Assembly (NCBI GenBank): GCA_003222245.1 | Contig: QHVH01000034.1 | Span: 1 to 52,453 of the forward strand | Reading direction: 5' to 3' | DNA: 52,453 nt | From: Blastocatellia bacterium AA13 | GTDB lineage: Bacteria > Acidobacteriota > Blastocatellia > UBA7656 | In this document: piece after piece, positions 30,253-40,315 of the stretch | Position numbering within the stretch: position 1 is the first letter of the stretch | How the letters are laid out: each line of letters begins with the position of its first letter | The notes under the pieces: generated by a model | What the model was told of the DNA's origin: nothing | The model's database searches: none | What the model saw: the letters and a program-made list of their open reading frames with translations, nothing else | Position numbers and translations under genes: made by a program

Positions 30253-32217
30253 ATGAAGATGAGACGAACCCTCCTGCTTGCAGCCATCACCCTCACTGCC
30301 ATTCTGGCTGTGACTACGGCCTTCACAAGAAAAAGCAGCGCCGTATCGCGCGGAGAAGAGCAGTGGCGAAGCAAGGTGTCCCCCGACCTCATGGCACAGA
30401 TTGATTCGGGCTCCGTTAGCGCACGGCTCAGGATGCCTGATAGCGAGTCTACGCCCGACCAAAATGACGGCGATATGGTCGATGTAATCATCCAGGCCGC
30501 GGGCCCCGTAAGCAAAGAGCACAAGGATGCGGTCAGGGCGATCGGCGGAAAGATCAAGAGAGTCGCGGGTGTCATAAACGGTTTTGCGGCGCGAGTGCCC
30601 GCGAGCGCCATCGCGGAGTTGTGCAATCGCGAAGATCTGACGTTTATATCGCCGGATCGGCCGGTGGCGGTTATGGGGCATCTCGAGAATACGACGGGCG
30701 CCGCGCAAATTAGATCGTTTGTTTCGGGCACTACTCTCAATGGAGCCAACATTGGAATCGCTGTTCTGGACTCCGGCGTAGACAACACACATCACTCGCT
30801 GACATACAACGGTATCACTCGAATAAGCATTCAGGTTCGCGCCAGCGGATTTCGCGATGCCTATGATTACGGCGGACACGGCACGCACGTGGCCGCGGTG
30901 GCGGCGGGAACGAATCATGTGGGCCCGAATCTTTATACGGGCATCGCCCCCGGAGCAAAGATCCTCGACGTCAAAGTCCTCGATCGCGATGGCCATGGGT
31001 ACAGCTCGGACATCATAGCTGGAATAAACTGGTGCGTGACCAATCGAACGGCCTACAACATCAAGGTAATAAACCTGAGCCTTGGCGCGCCGGCGATCGA
31101 TTCCTACAAGAACGATCCTGTTTGCAAGGCAGTTCGCGCCGCTACGGACGTCGGCATAGTCGTCGTCGTCGCGGCGGGCAATGACGGCAAAAATGGTTCC
31201 GGCAAAAAGCTGTACGGAGGCATACATTCTCCGGGCATCGAGCCTTCGGCGATCACTGTGGGAGCGGCGAACACGTTCGGCACGGATGGGAGATCGGACG
31301 ATGTCGTAACATCCTACAGCTCCCGTGGACCGACGCGCGGCTCATACAGAAATTCTCTCGGGCAGCGCGTGTACGACAACCTGATAAAGCCCGATCTCGT
31401 AGCGCCCGGCAACAAGATCATCTCCGCGGAAGCGTTCGACTGCGATCTCGCGCGCGAACATCCGGAGATGGACGCTAACGCCTACGAAACGAACTCGTAT
31501 CATTATGTGATGTATATGAGCGGCACGTCCGTAGCGGCCCCCGTCGTTAGCGGCGCGGCCGCGCTTCTGTTACAGGCGAACCCTTCGCTCACTCCGAGTC
31601 TGGTCAAAGCCATCTTGATGTACACCGCACAGCCGCTGAGCGGATTCAACACCCTCGAGCAGGGCGCCGGGATGTTGAATATAGATGGAGCGGTGAGGCT
31701 CGCGAGAATTGTCAAGAATCCGGTCACCAATCTGGCGAACGGCCAGGTGATGCTCACTTCATCAATGCCGTCTCCGCAGTCGTCTATCGCGGGAGGCTCC
31801 TTTCCCTGGGGACAGGGAGTCATAACGGATTATGCGTTCCTCTATGGCAGCAATTTGATGACCTATTACCAGGGAATGTACGCAAGGGGGGTATTGCTTT
31901 CCGACAGCACCTACTATTCGGCGGGAGCGCTGCTGAAGAATCTCAACTATGTGACGTCCGGCGTGCTCTTGAGCGATGGGGTGCTGCTTTCCGATGGGAC
32001 GATGCTCTCCGCGGGCAGCCTCGTCTATAACGGATCAGGAGTCTTGCTAGCCGACGGAGTTCTGCTCTCTGACGGCGTGCTGCTGGCCGACGGAACCATG
32101 ACTTCCGACGGCGTGCTTCTCAGCGAAGGAACGATTTCGGCTGACTCCATGGGGTTTATCATCTCGGGAGATCCCGGGCCATGCATGGCTCAGAAGCCGG
32201 ACTATACGACGCAGTAA
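30253..32217 (+). CDS. Secreted S8 subtilisin-like protease with C-terminal hexapeptide repeats
   Basis: A 654-residue exported serine protease. After a signal peptide (1-28) comes an inhibitor-like pro-domain (about 75-140). The peptidase domain has the triad D173 (AVLDSGVD), H209 (GGHGTHVA) and S426 (MSGTSVAAP), with oxyanion N310 (AAGND). After the domain (about 500) there is a Ser/Gly/Leu-rich tail with near-perfect six-residue repeats between about 545 and 645: GVLLSD, GVLLSD, GTMLSA, GVLLAD, GVLLSD, GVLLAD, GTMTSD, GVLLSE. These could stack as a beta-solenoid or serve in surface attachment. The gene is monocistronic, followed 73 nt later by a GNAT gene. Confidence 0.92.
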   Translation: MKMRRTLLLAAITLTAILAVTTAFTRKSSAVSRGEEQWRSKVSPDLMAQIDSGSVSARLRMPDSESTPDQNDGDMVDVIIQAAGPVSKEHKDAVRAIGGKIKRVAGVINGFAARVPASAIAELCNREDLTFISPDRPVAVMGHLENTTGAAQIRSFVSGTTLNGANIGIAVLDSGVDNTHHSLTYNGITRISIQVRASGFRDAYDYGGHGTHVAAVAAGTNHVGPNLYTGIAPGAKILDVKVLDRDGHGYSSDIIAGINWCVTNRTAYNIKVINLSLGAPAIDSYKNDPVCKAVRAATDVGIVVVVAAGNDGKNGSGKKLYGGIHSPGIEPSAITVGAANTFGTDGRSDDVVTSYSSRGPTRGSYRNSLGQRVYDNLIKPDLVAPGNKIISAEAFDCDLAREHPEMDANAYETNSYHYVMYMSGTSVAAPVVSGAAALLLQANPSLTPSLVKAILMYTAQPLSGFNTLEQGAGMLNIDGAVRLARIVKNPVTNLANGQVMLTSSMPSPQSSIAGGSFPWGQGVITDYAFLYGSNLMTYYQGMYARGVLLSDSTYYSAGALLKNLNYVTSGVLLSDGVLLSDGTMLSAGSLVYNGSGVLLADGVLLSDGVLLADGTMTSDGVLLSEGTISADSMGFIISGDPGPCMAQKPDYTTQ

Positions 32218-32290
32218 CGGACTGACTAGAGAATGGAGGGCGGTTCGAATCTCAGAGTGCGAGGCATAACGATAGACTGAGATAGACCTG

Positions 32291-33229
32291 ATGATTGTAC
32301 GAAGTGAAGAACAGAAGAGCAGAACGGGTCCGTTGCGACCGGCCAGCGAGCAGCTTTCGCCTGCCCCGGCATTTCCGCTTGCAGAAAGCGATGTTGAGGA
32401 AACGCTCGCCTTTTTGCGTGAAAGACCCATCCATACATTTGGAATGGCGGGCCTCATAAGGGACAACGGCTTGGTCAGCACCCAGAACCGCGGAGAGTTC
32501 TACGGCTATCGCAATCGCCGCGGCCGGCTTGAAGGCGTGGCTTTAATCGGCCATTCCACGCTTTTGGAAGCAAGGAACGAACGCGCGGTTCAAGCCTTAG
32601 CAAAGCAATCTCAAGATTGTGATCATATTTTTATGGTACTCGGCGAGCAGGTTCAGATCGAACAGTTCTGGCGCACCTATTCGCAAACCCGGAATGAGCC
32701 CACGATCTCCTGCCGCGAGCTCCTGCTCGAAAAACGCTCCGCGCTGCGGAGCACTGAGATGCTCGAGCGTCTCACGCCGGCCGTGTATGAGGACCTGGAC
32801 ACCGTTATTCCCATTCACGCCGGTCTTGCGGCTGATGAGAGCGGGCTCGATCCGCTGGTTCTCGATCCGGAGGGCTTTCGACGCCGTTGCGCGCGCAGAA
32901 TCGAACGGGAGAGAACCTGGCTGTGGAAGCACAACGGAGAGCTGGTATTTAAGGCGGACATCGTCTCGGATACGCCTGATGTTATCTACATTGAAGGGAT
33001 ATGGGTGTCGCCCCGGTATCGAGGAAAAGGCTACGGCTTGAGATGCCTGCTCCAGTTCAGCGCTCAGCTTTTGCAGCGCACCAGGACTATCTGTTTGCTT
33101 GTCAACGAGCGGAATATGGCAGCCCGAAAGTTTTACGAGCGAGCCGGCTTCAGCTTCGTCAGCGCTTATGACAGCATCTTCATCAACAGGTCGGCTCTTT
33201 CCAACGCCGCGCCTCCGCCCGTGGCATGA
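32291..33229 (+). CDS. GNAT acetyltransferase with N-terminal DUF4081-like domain
   Basis: A 312-residue two-domain protein. The N-terminal half (ETLAFLRERPIHTFGMAGLI to FWRTYSQTRNEP) resembles the domain found before GNAT domains in mycobacterial-type acetyltransferases. The C-terminal half is a GNAT fold: YIEGIWVSPRYRGKGYGLRC holds the acetyl-CoA pyrophosphate loop, and LLVNERNMAARKFYERAGF is motif B. Likely reaction: transfer of an acetyl group to an amine of a small molecule or protein; the substrate is unknown. It lies downstream of the subtilase, and its stop is 42 nt from the convergent glycosidase gene. Confidence 0.85.
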   Translation: MIVRSEEQKSRTGPLRPASEQLSPAPAFPLAESDVEETLAFLRERPIHTFGMAGLIRDNGLVSTQNRGEFYGYRNRRGRLEGVALIGHSTLLEARNERAVQALAKQSQDCDHIFMVLGEQVQIEQFWRTYSQTRNEPTISCRELLLEKRSALRSTEMLERLTPAVYEDLDTVIPIHAGLAADESGLDPLVLDPEGFRRRCARRIERERTWLWKHNGELVFKADIVSDTPDVIYIEGIWVSPRYRGKGYGLRCLLQFSAQLLQRTRTICLLVNERNMAARKFYERAGFSFVSAYDSIFINRSALSNAAPPPVA

Positions 33230-33271
33230 TCGTACGCCCGAATCTCCGCTTCCAAAAACTTGCACGGGGCT

Positions 33272-35857
33272 TCAATCGAATACAGTACGCGCAGTGACAA
33301 GGCGCTTCTTTGGGATGATCTGTTTGTCCATAGCCGTTGAAGACCAACTCAGTCTCGCGAAGCCATGTACAGCTTGATTGAAGCACTCCATTCTTATGTC
33401 GTAGAGATGTCCGCCGACTAACTGGATCGAGCCGCTTGCGTCCGTCTGACCGCCTCCGGTCCAGTTGTCAATTACCAAAAGCCCATTCACCCACAACCTG
33501 ACGCCGCCGCTCGAAGCCGCATAAAATGTATAGAGATCCGAATTCTTGGGCGCGAGCTTACCCGACCATCTCACCGAGTAAGCCATCGAATCGATGCTCG
33601 AATCGGGCGGGCCGTCCCAGTCAAAGTTGATCGCCTTGTCGATTCTCGAGAGCCTGAGATCGTCCAGCTTAAGGCCGCTGCAATATTCTCCGGTGAGTCC
33701 GGCGACCGTAACAATTCTGGAAGCAGCAGGAATTATGTCTACCGTTGCGGTCAGATCGGAGTCCGGCGAAATCGAGAACCTGAACAGGTGTGTAGAGCGA
33801 TCGTAGGTCAGCGCGGCGGCCGAGCCTTTGAGCGCTTGTATAGCCGGCCTTGCGGGCGCGTAGCCTATGATGCTCACCGAATCTTCGTCCCTTGCAAAGG
33901 TCACGTTCACATGAACGATCCCATCATCCGATAAATCGCTTATTCGTTGTTTGCCGTTTGATACGAACTTGCCTTCGTCTCCGATAAACGCAATTCCGGA
34001 CGGGCCAATTGGGGCGGCCAGATAGTAGGCCTCGCTTGTTGTGAAGGTGTCTCGAAAAGCGCTGTGCTGCTCGACTACGCGGCCGTTCTTCGAAAGGTAG
34101 TTATAGACAAACGTCTTGCCCTTGATTCCGAACGTCCACGGCTCGAACATAATGTCGGGGCCGGCTCCTCTGTCGTAGGCGAACACGTAACCCGATCTCA
34201 GCGAACCGTGATCGGTGTAGGTATATGCGATCATGGGCGCGGCCGAACCGGCTGCTTCGCTGGCGAAGGTCCGATCCGACGGAACGATCGGCGCGTCAGG
34301 CTTCACGATTACGCCGTCTTTCCTGATCACGCGAAACAAGCCGCTCTTGTCGGTCGTGCCGATGCGATCCCCGATCCCCACCATTCCCGCCGACAAATTC
34401 GCTAGCAGCAGGTTGGAGGTTTCATAGCTCATGAATACGTCGGTCCACGGCCACACGCCGAGAGCGGAAGCGAGCCGCGATGAATAGAGAAAAGCATCCC
34501 ACCGCCCGCGGTTGAAGCGGTCTCCGCTTACTCTTATCGTAGTGAGGTTGGAGTACTTTGAGGTTTGTAGGAAGTGCCGCGGAGTGGCCATGCAGTATTG
34601 CATCGTGAGTCCGCGATCCGAGCACGCTCGCGACATCTGAGTCAGGTAGGCATCCTGATCTTCGAGCGCGGCCGTCGCATCATTCTCGAGCCAGTCCTGT
34701 TCGTAGCTGATCACGCCCGCATCCTTTATATAGCCAATCGCGTTGTCCCAATAGCGCGGATCTATCGAGACGTTGTTCGAAATGCGGTATTCCTGACGAT
34801 AAGGACTGTTTGGATCAATCCATCGCGAGTGTGTAATCAAAGGCAGCCCGAGCTTCTGCTGAAACGACTTGAGCCCGTCCGGGAAGATATCCGGATGCGC
34901 AATATATCGAAAGATGCCGTCGCCTCGCGTCCAGTGAGCGTCTCGCCCTTTTGGATACCACCAGCTATCAAGCTGCATATAGCCGATCGGAATATTCTCC
35001 CTTCGAAAGTAGTCTCGCATTGCGAGAAGAGTTCCCTGATATCCCAGACCGAGGTCATAGTCGTAATAGTAAGTCGCGCCGTTGTCCGTCCAATAGCCGA
35101 GGTACTTCAGGCCGGTGTCCGCATCGTTCGCGGGTCGTTTCTTTCCCTGCAAATCGGTCAACGCCTTGCCCCAGGAATCAAAAGCCCTGTTCACGCCCTC
35201 TTCGATGATGAGAAGGGTCTGATGCGTGAATCCGGACGGCACTCTGAAGATCGACCGATCGATCGAGGATGTCAGCTCGCCTTGAGGGCCCGGGGAAATC
35301 GCAGCGGTCATGAAGTTCGAAGCGGGTGAAATGATGAACGCACTTCCCGAGGGATCGAAGAATATCCAGGGACTAGCCGGGCTTAACTGCGAAAAGCTGT
35401 ACTGGGCGAATTGAGCGTCGTAGGTGATGTGAAGCGGAAGCCGAGGATATCGGCTCAGCGATGGGAATGAAAAATCGTTGATTCCGGCTTCGAGGTACTT
35501 CAACGTGAACAGGACTTCTCGCTTATCCTTATAGAGCCTGATGCCGGCCTGTCGCGCCGTCGAATCGATGTAGCCGAAAGTGATTTCGTCGTAAGCCCCA
35601 ATACCATCGACTCCGCCGGTGGTTGTAATGTTTCCCACCGGTTTGCCGACGCTTCCGCCGAAGCTCCAGGCGGGACTGCTGCTGATAATCGTGTAAGAGC
35701 CGTCGACCTCAATCGAGATCCGAATTCCGGAAGCGTTTTGGATGGACGCAGGCGAAGCGGTCACAGTGTTGGACATCGCTAGAGAGATTACGCCGGCGAT
35801 AAAGCAGAGAACAAACTTCCGGTGTGAGCCTCTCCACTGATCAGGCATACGGGTCAT
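33272..35857 (-). CDS. Large secreted glycoside hydrolase-like protein with PA14-like domain
   Basis: An 861-residue protein with an N-terminal hydrophobic export signal (KFVLCFIAGVISLAMSNTVTA). After a beta-rich N-domain, the central region looks like an alpha-galactosidase-type TIM barrel: PIGYMQLDSWWYPKG carries one acidic substrate-binding position, and ISYEQDWLEND has the candidate nucleophile aspartate. The pattern recalls GH31/GH36 clan enzymes, but I cannot place it in a family. Residues about 720-850 form a PA14-like sugar-binding domain (GLTGEYCSGLKLDDLRLSR, LYTFYAASSGGVRLWVNGL, VIDNWTGGG). It probably acts on exported or external polysaccharides. The start may be either ATG at the N-terminus (35857 or 35848). 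Confidence 0.78.
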   Translation of the reverse strand: MTRMPDQWRGSHRKFVLCFIAGVISLAMSNTVTASPASIQNASGIRISIEVDGSYTIISSSPAWSFGGSVGKPVGNITTTGGVDGIGAYDEITFGYIDSTARQAGIRLYKDKREVLFTLKYLEAGINDFSFPSLSRYPRLPLHITYDAQFAQYSFSQLSPASPWIFFDPSGSAFIISPASNFMTAAISPGPQGELTSSIDRSIFRVPSGFTHQTLLIIEEGVNRAFDSWGKALTDLQGKKRPANDADTGLKYLGYWTDNGATYYYDYDLGLGYQGTLLAMRDYFRRENIPIGYMQLDSWWYPKGRDAHWTRGDGIFRYIAHPDIFPDGLKSFQQKLGLPLITHSRWIDPNSPYRQEYRISNNVSIDPRYWDNAIGYIKDAGVISYEQDWLENDATAALEDQDAYLTQMSRACSDRGLTMQYCMATPRHFLQTSKYSNLTTIRVSGDRFNRGRWDAFLYSSRLASALGVWPWTDVFMSYETSNLLLANLSAGMVGIGDRIGTTDKSGLFRVIRKDGVIVKPDAPIVPSDRTFASEAAGSAAPMIAYTYTDHGSLRSGYVFAYDRGAGPDIMFEPWTFGIKGKTFVYNYLSKNGRVVEQHSAFRDTFTTSEAYYLAAPIGPSGIAFIGDEGKFVSNGKQRISDLSDDGIVHVNVTFARDEDSVSIIGYAPARPAIQALKGSAAALTYDRSTHLFRFSISPDSDLTATVDIIPAASRIVTVAGLTGEYCSGLKLDDLRLSRIDKAINFDWDGPPDSSIDSMAYSVRWSGKLAPKNSDLYTFYAASSGGVRLWVNGLLVIDNWTGGGQTDASGSIQLVGGHLYDIRMECFNQAVHGFARLSWSSTAMDKQIIPKKRLVTARTVFD

Positions 35858-36658
35858 AAGGGGGCAACCTCGTGACTTTGATAAATGGATGCTAAGAGCT
35901 CAGGCCTTGCAAGAAGGCTTGAACACGGCATTGAACTAAATTTTCTCGCTACTCTGTCTGCTCTGAGACGCGAAGTCGGCGCTCAGTTGATACTACGCTG
36001 GTTCAGGAAAGGAGTGGGCCAGCGCGTATCAGCCTACGGGACTCTCCCTACAATGATGCCTTCGAATTCGAACTCTTGAAAATGGCGAATTGACTGATCG
36101 TTCCAAATATAATGGCGTGCACTCTATAGCTGAAAAGACATTGTGTCAATCCCCAAACTTCATCCCCAAGCTTCATGGGCTTGTGGGAATACTCCCCGCG
36201 AGGCGATGGCGCCCGATGTGGAGAATCTCCTTAAGGCCATCCCTTTCATTGCTCGCTTCGAGACGACGACTCCATCGTTATTAGCAGCGTTACTCCAAAG
36301 AATCACGAACGCGGTGTGATAAGCAGTGAGGTGTCGGTTTTCTCAGCCTCGCGGCACGAATTATGCCAGAAGCTGCGTTGGAGCGTCAGACTCGCTCCTC
36401 AGTCTCTAAACCATTTGTGCCCTCAAATGGAAGGGCTAAGCGCGTTGATAGCGGCGCCGCCGGCCGTGTTTTAGGTATTGCTCTCGGTTCTCGCGCTGCG
36501 AAGTACACACGTGTTCCCATAACCAGACGCGACTGATCCGGTGTGTACCGATAATTCGGCCGTTTCACATTAGTGACGCGCGTCCGCGTAACGTAACAGT
36601 AGTGACTCCTGCCCTTTCGCCGTCACCGAGAATAGGTAGTAGTGTCAGGGAGAATAGA
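35858..36658. other. Intergenic spacer before the signalling operon
   Basis: About 800 bp with only short frames and no recognisable protein, tRNA or repeat. It should hold the promoters of the divergent glycosidase and hybrid-kinase genes. Base composition is more AT-rich than the neighbouring genes. Confidence 0.45.
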
Positions 36659-39600
36659 ATGAACTGGTCAGTGGGAAAGAAAATCGCAGCCGGTTTTGGT
36701 CTCTCGCTGCTCATACTCGGCGGCTTCCTATTCATAACCAATCAGAATGAGGCGCGTCTGATCAGCACCAACCAGTGGGTTGCTCACACACACGAGGTGC
36801 TCAGGCGAGTTCAGGACGTGTACGCGAGCCTGAGTGATGCCGAGTCCGCGGCGCGCGGCTTCCTGATAAGCGGGGACGCCGCCTTTCTCAATCCCTACAA
36901 TTCCGCCCTATCGGCCGTAAGCGGAGGAATCCGTAATCTCAAGGATCTCACCGCGGACAATCCCAAGCAGCAGCGGAGGCTGAGCGAGCTCGAGTCGCTG
37001 ATCGCGGCTAAGCTCGGCACGGTTTCAGACTATGTTGACCGGGGGCGCGCGACCCGTCTCGACGCGGCGCAGAGCAGCATTGCGGCGGCCAACGGCAAGA
37101 AGGAAATGGACGACATACGCCGGGTGCTCTCGGAGATGGTGGATGATGAAGAGACGCTGCTGAAGCAACGGCAGGCGGAGTCGACCGCGAGCGTCAACAC
37201 GGCTTCGGCGAGGCTCAGGTATGGAACCATGCTCGCTCTGATTCTCGTCTTAGGAACGGGATATTTCATCACTCGCGGCATCACCCGTCCAATTAATCTG
37301 TTAAAAGCGGGCGCCGACAAGATCGGCAGCGGAGAAACGGGGCACCGCGTCGCCGTGCAAACTCGAGATGAAGTAGGCCAGTTGGCTCAGGCATTCAACA
37401 AGATGGCCGAGTCGCTCGAAAAAACCCAGGCGATTCTAATCGAGCAGGATTGGCTGAAGGGCAATGTCGCAAGACTTACTCAATCCCTCCAGGGGAAGCG
37501 CGACCCTGCCGCCGTGGCTCAACTGATCCTCTCCGAGCTCGCGCCGCTGATGAATTCACAGCATTCCGTCTTCTATGTAAAGGACACGGGGAGCGCCGAG
37601 GGAGCAGTGGCGCTGCTGGCGTCATACGGCTACACGGAGCGCAAGAATCTCTCGAACAGGTTCAAGCCGGGGGAGGGGCTGGTCGGCCAATGCATAATCG
37701 AGAAGACGCCGATTTTGTTGACCGAAGCGCCGGCCGATTACATCAGGATCAGCTCGGGTCTCGGAAGCGCCGCGCCGCTCAACATAATTGTCATGCCGGT
37801 CATGTTTGAAGGCGACGTGCTCGGAGTGATTGAGATGGGTTCGCTTGCGGCGTTCACCGCGAGCCAGAGATCTCTTTTGGATCAGATGTCCGAGAGCATA
37901 GGAATCGTCGTGCAAACGATCTTTGCCAATGCTCGCACCGAAGCTCTTCTCCGACAGTCGCAGTCGCTTACCGAGGAGCTGAAGGTGCAGCAAGAGGAGC
38001 TCACCGAAAGCAATAGAAGGCTCGAAGAACAGACGCAAGCGCTGAAGTCATCCGAAGCGCTGCTGAAAGAACAGCAGGCGGAGCTGCAGCAGAACAATGA
38101 AGAACTCGCGGAGAAGGCCGAGCTTCTTGCCGGGCAAAACGCAAAGACAGAGCGCCAGAACCGCGAGATTGAGATCGCTCGAACGGCGCTTGAAGAAAAG
38201 GCCGCGCAGCTTGCGCTGACATCAAAGTACAAATCGGAGTTTCTGGCGAATATGTCTCACGAGCTCAGGACTCCGCTCAACAGCATACTCATTCTTTCGA
38301 AACTGCTGTCCGGCAACGAAGAGGGAAACCTTCGGTTGAAGCAGGTCGATTACGCGAAGACGATCTACTCATCCGGCGCCGATCTGCTAAATCTGATAAA
38401 CGACATCCTTGACCTCTCAAAGATCGAATCGGGAGTAATGAGTGTTGAAATCGGCGAAGTTACCTTCAGCGAGGTGGAGGACTACGTTCAGAAAAGATTT
38501 CAGCCGATCGCGGCTGAGAAACATCTCGGGTTCAATGTCGATCTAGTCGCCGGTCTGCTGCCGGGCATTCAAACCGACGGCCAGCGTCTGCAACAAGTCC
38601 TGAATAACCTCTTATCAAATGCATTCAAATTCAGCGAGCGGGGACAGGTGGATTTGAAGATCGAGACCGCGGCATCGGGTTGGAGCAGAGACAACGACAG
38701 TCTCAATCGGGCAGGGAAAGTTATCGGCTTCTCGGTGCGCGACACCGGCATCGGAATTCCCGCGGACAAACACGAGACGATTTTCAAGGCCTTCCAACAA
38801 GTTGATGGGACGACCAGCCGCCGGTTCGGCGGCACCGGATTGGGTCTGTCGATTAGCAGGGAGATCGCTCGTTTGCTGGGCGGAGAACTCATGGTCAAGA
38901 GCGAGCCGGATGAAGGCAGCACGTTCACTCTCTACTTGCCTGAGGTGTTCGCCTCCTTGTCGCAGGGAGAAGCCCATAGCGAAGTGCGAGCTGTAACTCC
39001 GCAGTCCGAAGGAAGTTTGCGGGAAAAGGCGGCTACGGCGATCACCGCTGCTGTGCAAACCGCAGACTCAAGCGCCGCGTTCGACCCGGAGACGCACAGA
39101 CAGACGCGGGTAACGGACGACAGGTATGACATCAAGCCTGGAGACCGCGTGTTGCTCGTGATTGAAGACGACGTCAACTTCGCTCGAATTCTTGTCGACC
39201 TCGCGCGCGCCAGAGGTTTCAAAACAATCGCGGCTCTTGACGGCGAGTCCGGATTGGCATTAGCCAAGCAATTCAAACCGGATGCAATCACTCTAGATCT
39301 GAGATTGCCTTCGATAGATGGATGGACTGTCCTCGACCGGCTGAAACACGACCGGATCACGCGTCCAATTCCCGTGCATATCATTTCGGTCGAAGAAGGG
39401 AGGAAGAGAGGTCTCTCTCTAGGCGCGATATCCTATCTGACGAAGCCCGTGTCCCAGGAATCGCTGAATCGGGTCTTCGGCGAGATTGAGAGTTTTGCGG
39501 CTCGGCCCGCGAAAAATCTGCTTGTAGTCGAGGACGATGACGCTCAGCGCGGGAGCATCATCGATCTGATAGGGAACGGAGACGTTCATACGACCGCCGT

Positions 39601-40315
39601 AGCAACAGGCGAAGAAGCCCTTAACAAACTCAAGTCAACTGCATTCGATTGCATTGTGCTGGATTTGGGACTTCCCGATATGTCGGGCTTTGAGTTGATA
39701 GGGCAGATGAAAGACGACCAGCGCCTGCGCGACATTCCGATCATAATTTATACCGGGAAGGAATTGACCGAACGAGAGAATTCCGAGCTGCGCGGTGTTA
39801 GTGAAGCCATCATAGTGAAAGGCGTGCGATCACCGGAGCGGCTGCTGGACGAAACCGCTCTCTTTCTTCACAGGGTCGAAGCCAACCTGCCCGAGCATAA
39901 GCGAAGAATGCTTGACCTGGCGCAGCAACCTGACCGGGTTCTTGCGGGCAGGAAAGTCCTGATCGTCGACGACGACGTCAGGAATATCTTTGCGTTGACC
40001 AGCATACTCGAGCGCCATCAAATGCAGGTTGTCTACGCCGAGAACGGCCGGGATGGAATCAAGTTCCTGAAGATGACGCCCGGGATCGAGATCGTCCTGC
40101 TGGATGTGATGATGCCTGAAATGGACGGCTATGAGGCAACGAGGGAAATCAGACAGGATGCCGCCTTCGCGAGGCTTCCGATCATCGCCGTTACCGCGAA
40201 GGCAATGAAAGGCGACCGCGACAAGTGCATTTCGGCCGGCGCCTCGGACTACATAACAAAGCCGATCGACGTGGATCAGCTACTCTCGCTGCTTCGCGTG
40301 TGGTTGTACCGATGA
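36659..40315 (+). CDS. Hybrid histidine kinase: CHASE3-type sensor, HAMP, GAF, HisKA, HATPase, three receivers
   Basis: A 1218-residue inner-membrane sensor kinase, started at the ATG at 36659 because AGGGAG lies just upstream. Order: TM1 (10-30); periplasmic four-helix CHASE3-like region; TM2 (about 187-207); HAMP (208-260); GAF-like (295-430); Gln/Glu-rich coiled coil (about 425-520); HisKA with H534 (NMSHELRTPLN); HATPase with DTGIGIP and GGTGLGLSIS. Three receivers follow: REC1 (about 830, D880 in LDLRLP), REC2 (about 955, LDLGLPDMSG) and REC3 (about 1100, LDVMMPEMDGYEAT). All receivers keep their Asp and Lys. The next gene, cheR, overlaps its stop by four bases. The signal is unknown. 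Confidence 0.92.
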   Translation: MNWSVGKKIAAGFGLSLLILGGFLFITNQNEARLISTNQWVAHTHEVLRRVQDVYASLSDAESAARGFLISGDAAFLNPYNSALSAVSGGIRNLKDLTADNPKQQRRLSELESLIAAKLGTVSDYVDRGRATRLDAAQSSIAAANGKKEMDDIRRVLSEMVDDEETLLKQRQAESTASVNTASARLRYGTMLALILVLGTGYFITRGITRPINLLKAGADKIGSGETGHRVAVQTRDEVGQLAQAFNKMAESLEKTQAILIEQDWLKGNVARLTQSLQGKRDPAAVAQLILSELAPLMNSQHSVFYVKDTGSAEGAVALLASYGYTERKNLSNRFKPGEGLVGQCIIEKTPILLTEAPADYIRISSGLGSAAPLNIIVMPVMFEGDVLGVIEMGSLAAFTASQRSLLDQMSESIGIVVQTIFANARTEALLRQSQSLTEELKVQQEELTESNRRLEEQTQALKSSEALLKEQQAELQQNNEELAEKAELLAGQNAKTERQNREIEIARTALEEKAAQLALTSKYKSEFLANMSHELRTPLNSILILSKLLSGNEEGNLRLKQVDYAKTIYSSGADLLNLINDILDLSKIESGVMSVEIGEVTFSEVEDYVQKRFQPIAAEKHLGFNVDLVAGLLPGIQTDGQRLQQVLNNLLSNAFKFSERGQVDLKIETAASGWSRDNDSLNRAGKVIGFSVRDTGIGIPADKHETIFKAFQQVDGTTSRRFGGTGLGLSISREIARLLGGELMVKSEPDEGSTFTLYLPEVFASLSQGEAHSEVRAVTPQSEGSLREKAATAITAAVQTADSSAAFDPETHRQTRVTDDRYDIKPGDRVLLVIEDDVNFARILVDLARARGFKTIAALDGESGLALAKQFKPDAITLDLRLPSIDGWTVLDRLKHDRITRPIPVHIISVEEGRKRGLSLGAISYLTKPVSQESLNRVFGEIESFAARPAKNLLVVEDDDAQRGSIIDLIGNGDVHTTAVATGEEALNKLKSTAFDCIVLDLGLPDMSGFELIGQMKDDQRLRDIPIIIYTGKELTERENSELRGVSEAIIVKGVRSPERLLDETALFLHRVEANLPEHKRRMLDLAQQPDRVLAGRKVLIVDDDVRNIFALTSILERHQMQVVYAENGRDGIKFLKMTPGIEIVLLDVMMPEMDGYEATREIRQDAAFARLPIIAVTAKAMKGDRDKCISAGASDYITKPIDVDQLLSLLRVWLYR

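Noticed and set aside
30217-31227. Minus-strand 336-codon frame
   Set aside because: Antisense to the subtilase, which has an intact catalytic triad; the frame is a GC-bias shadow.
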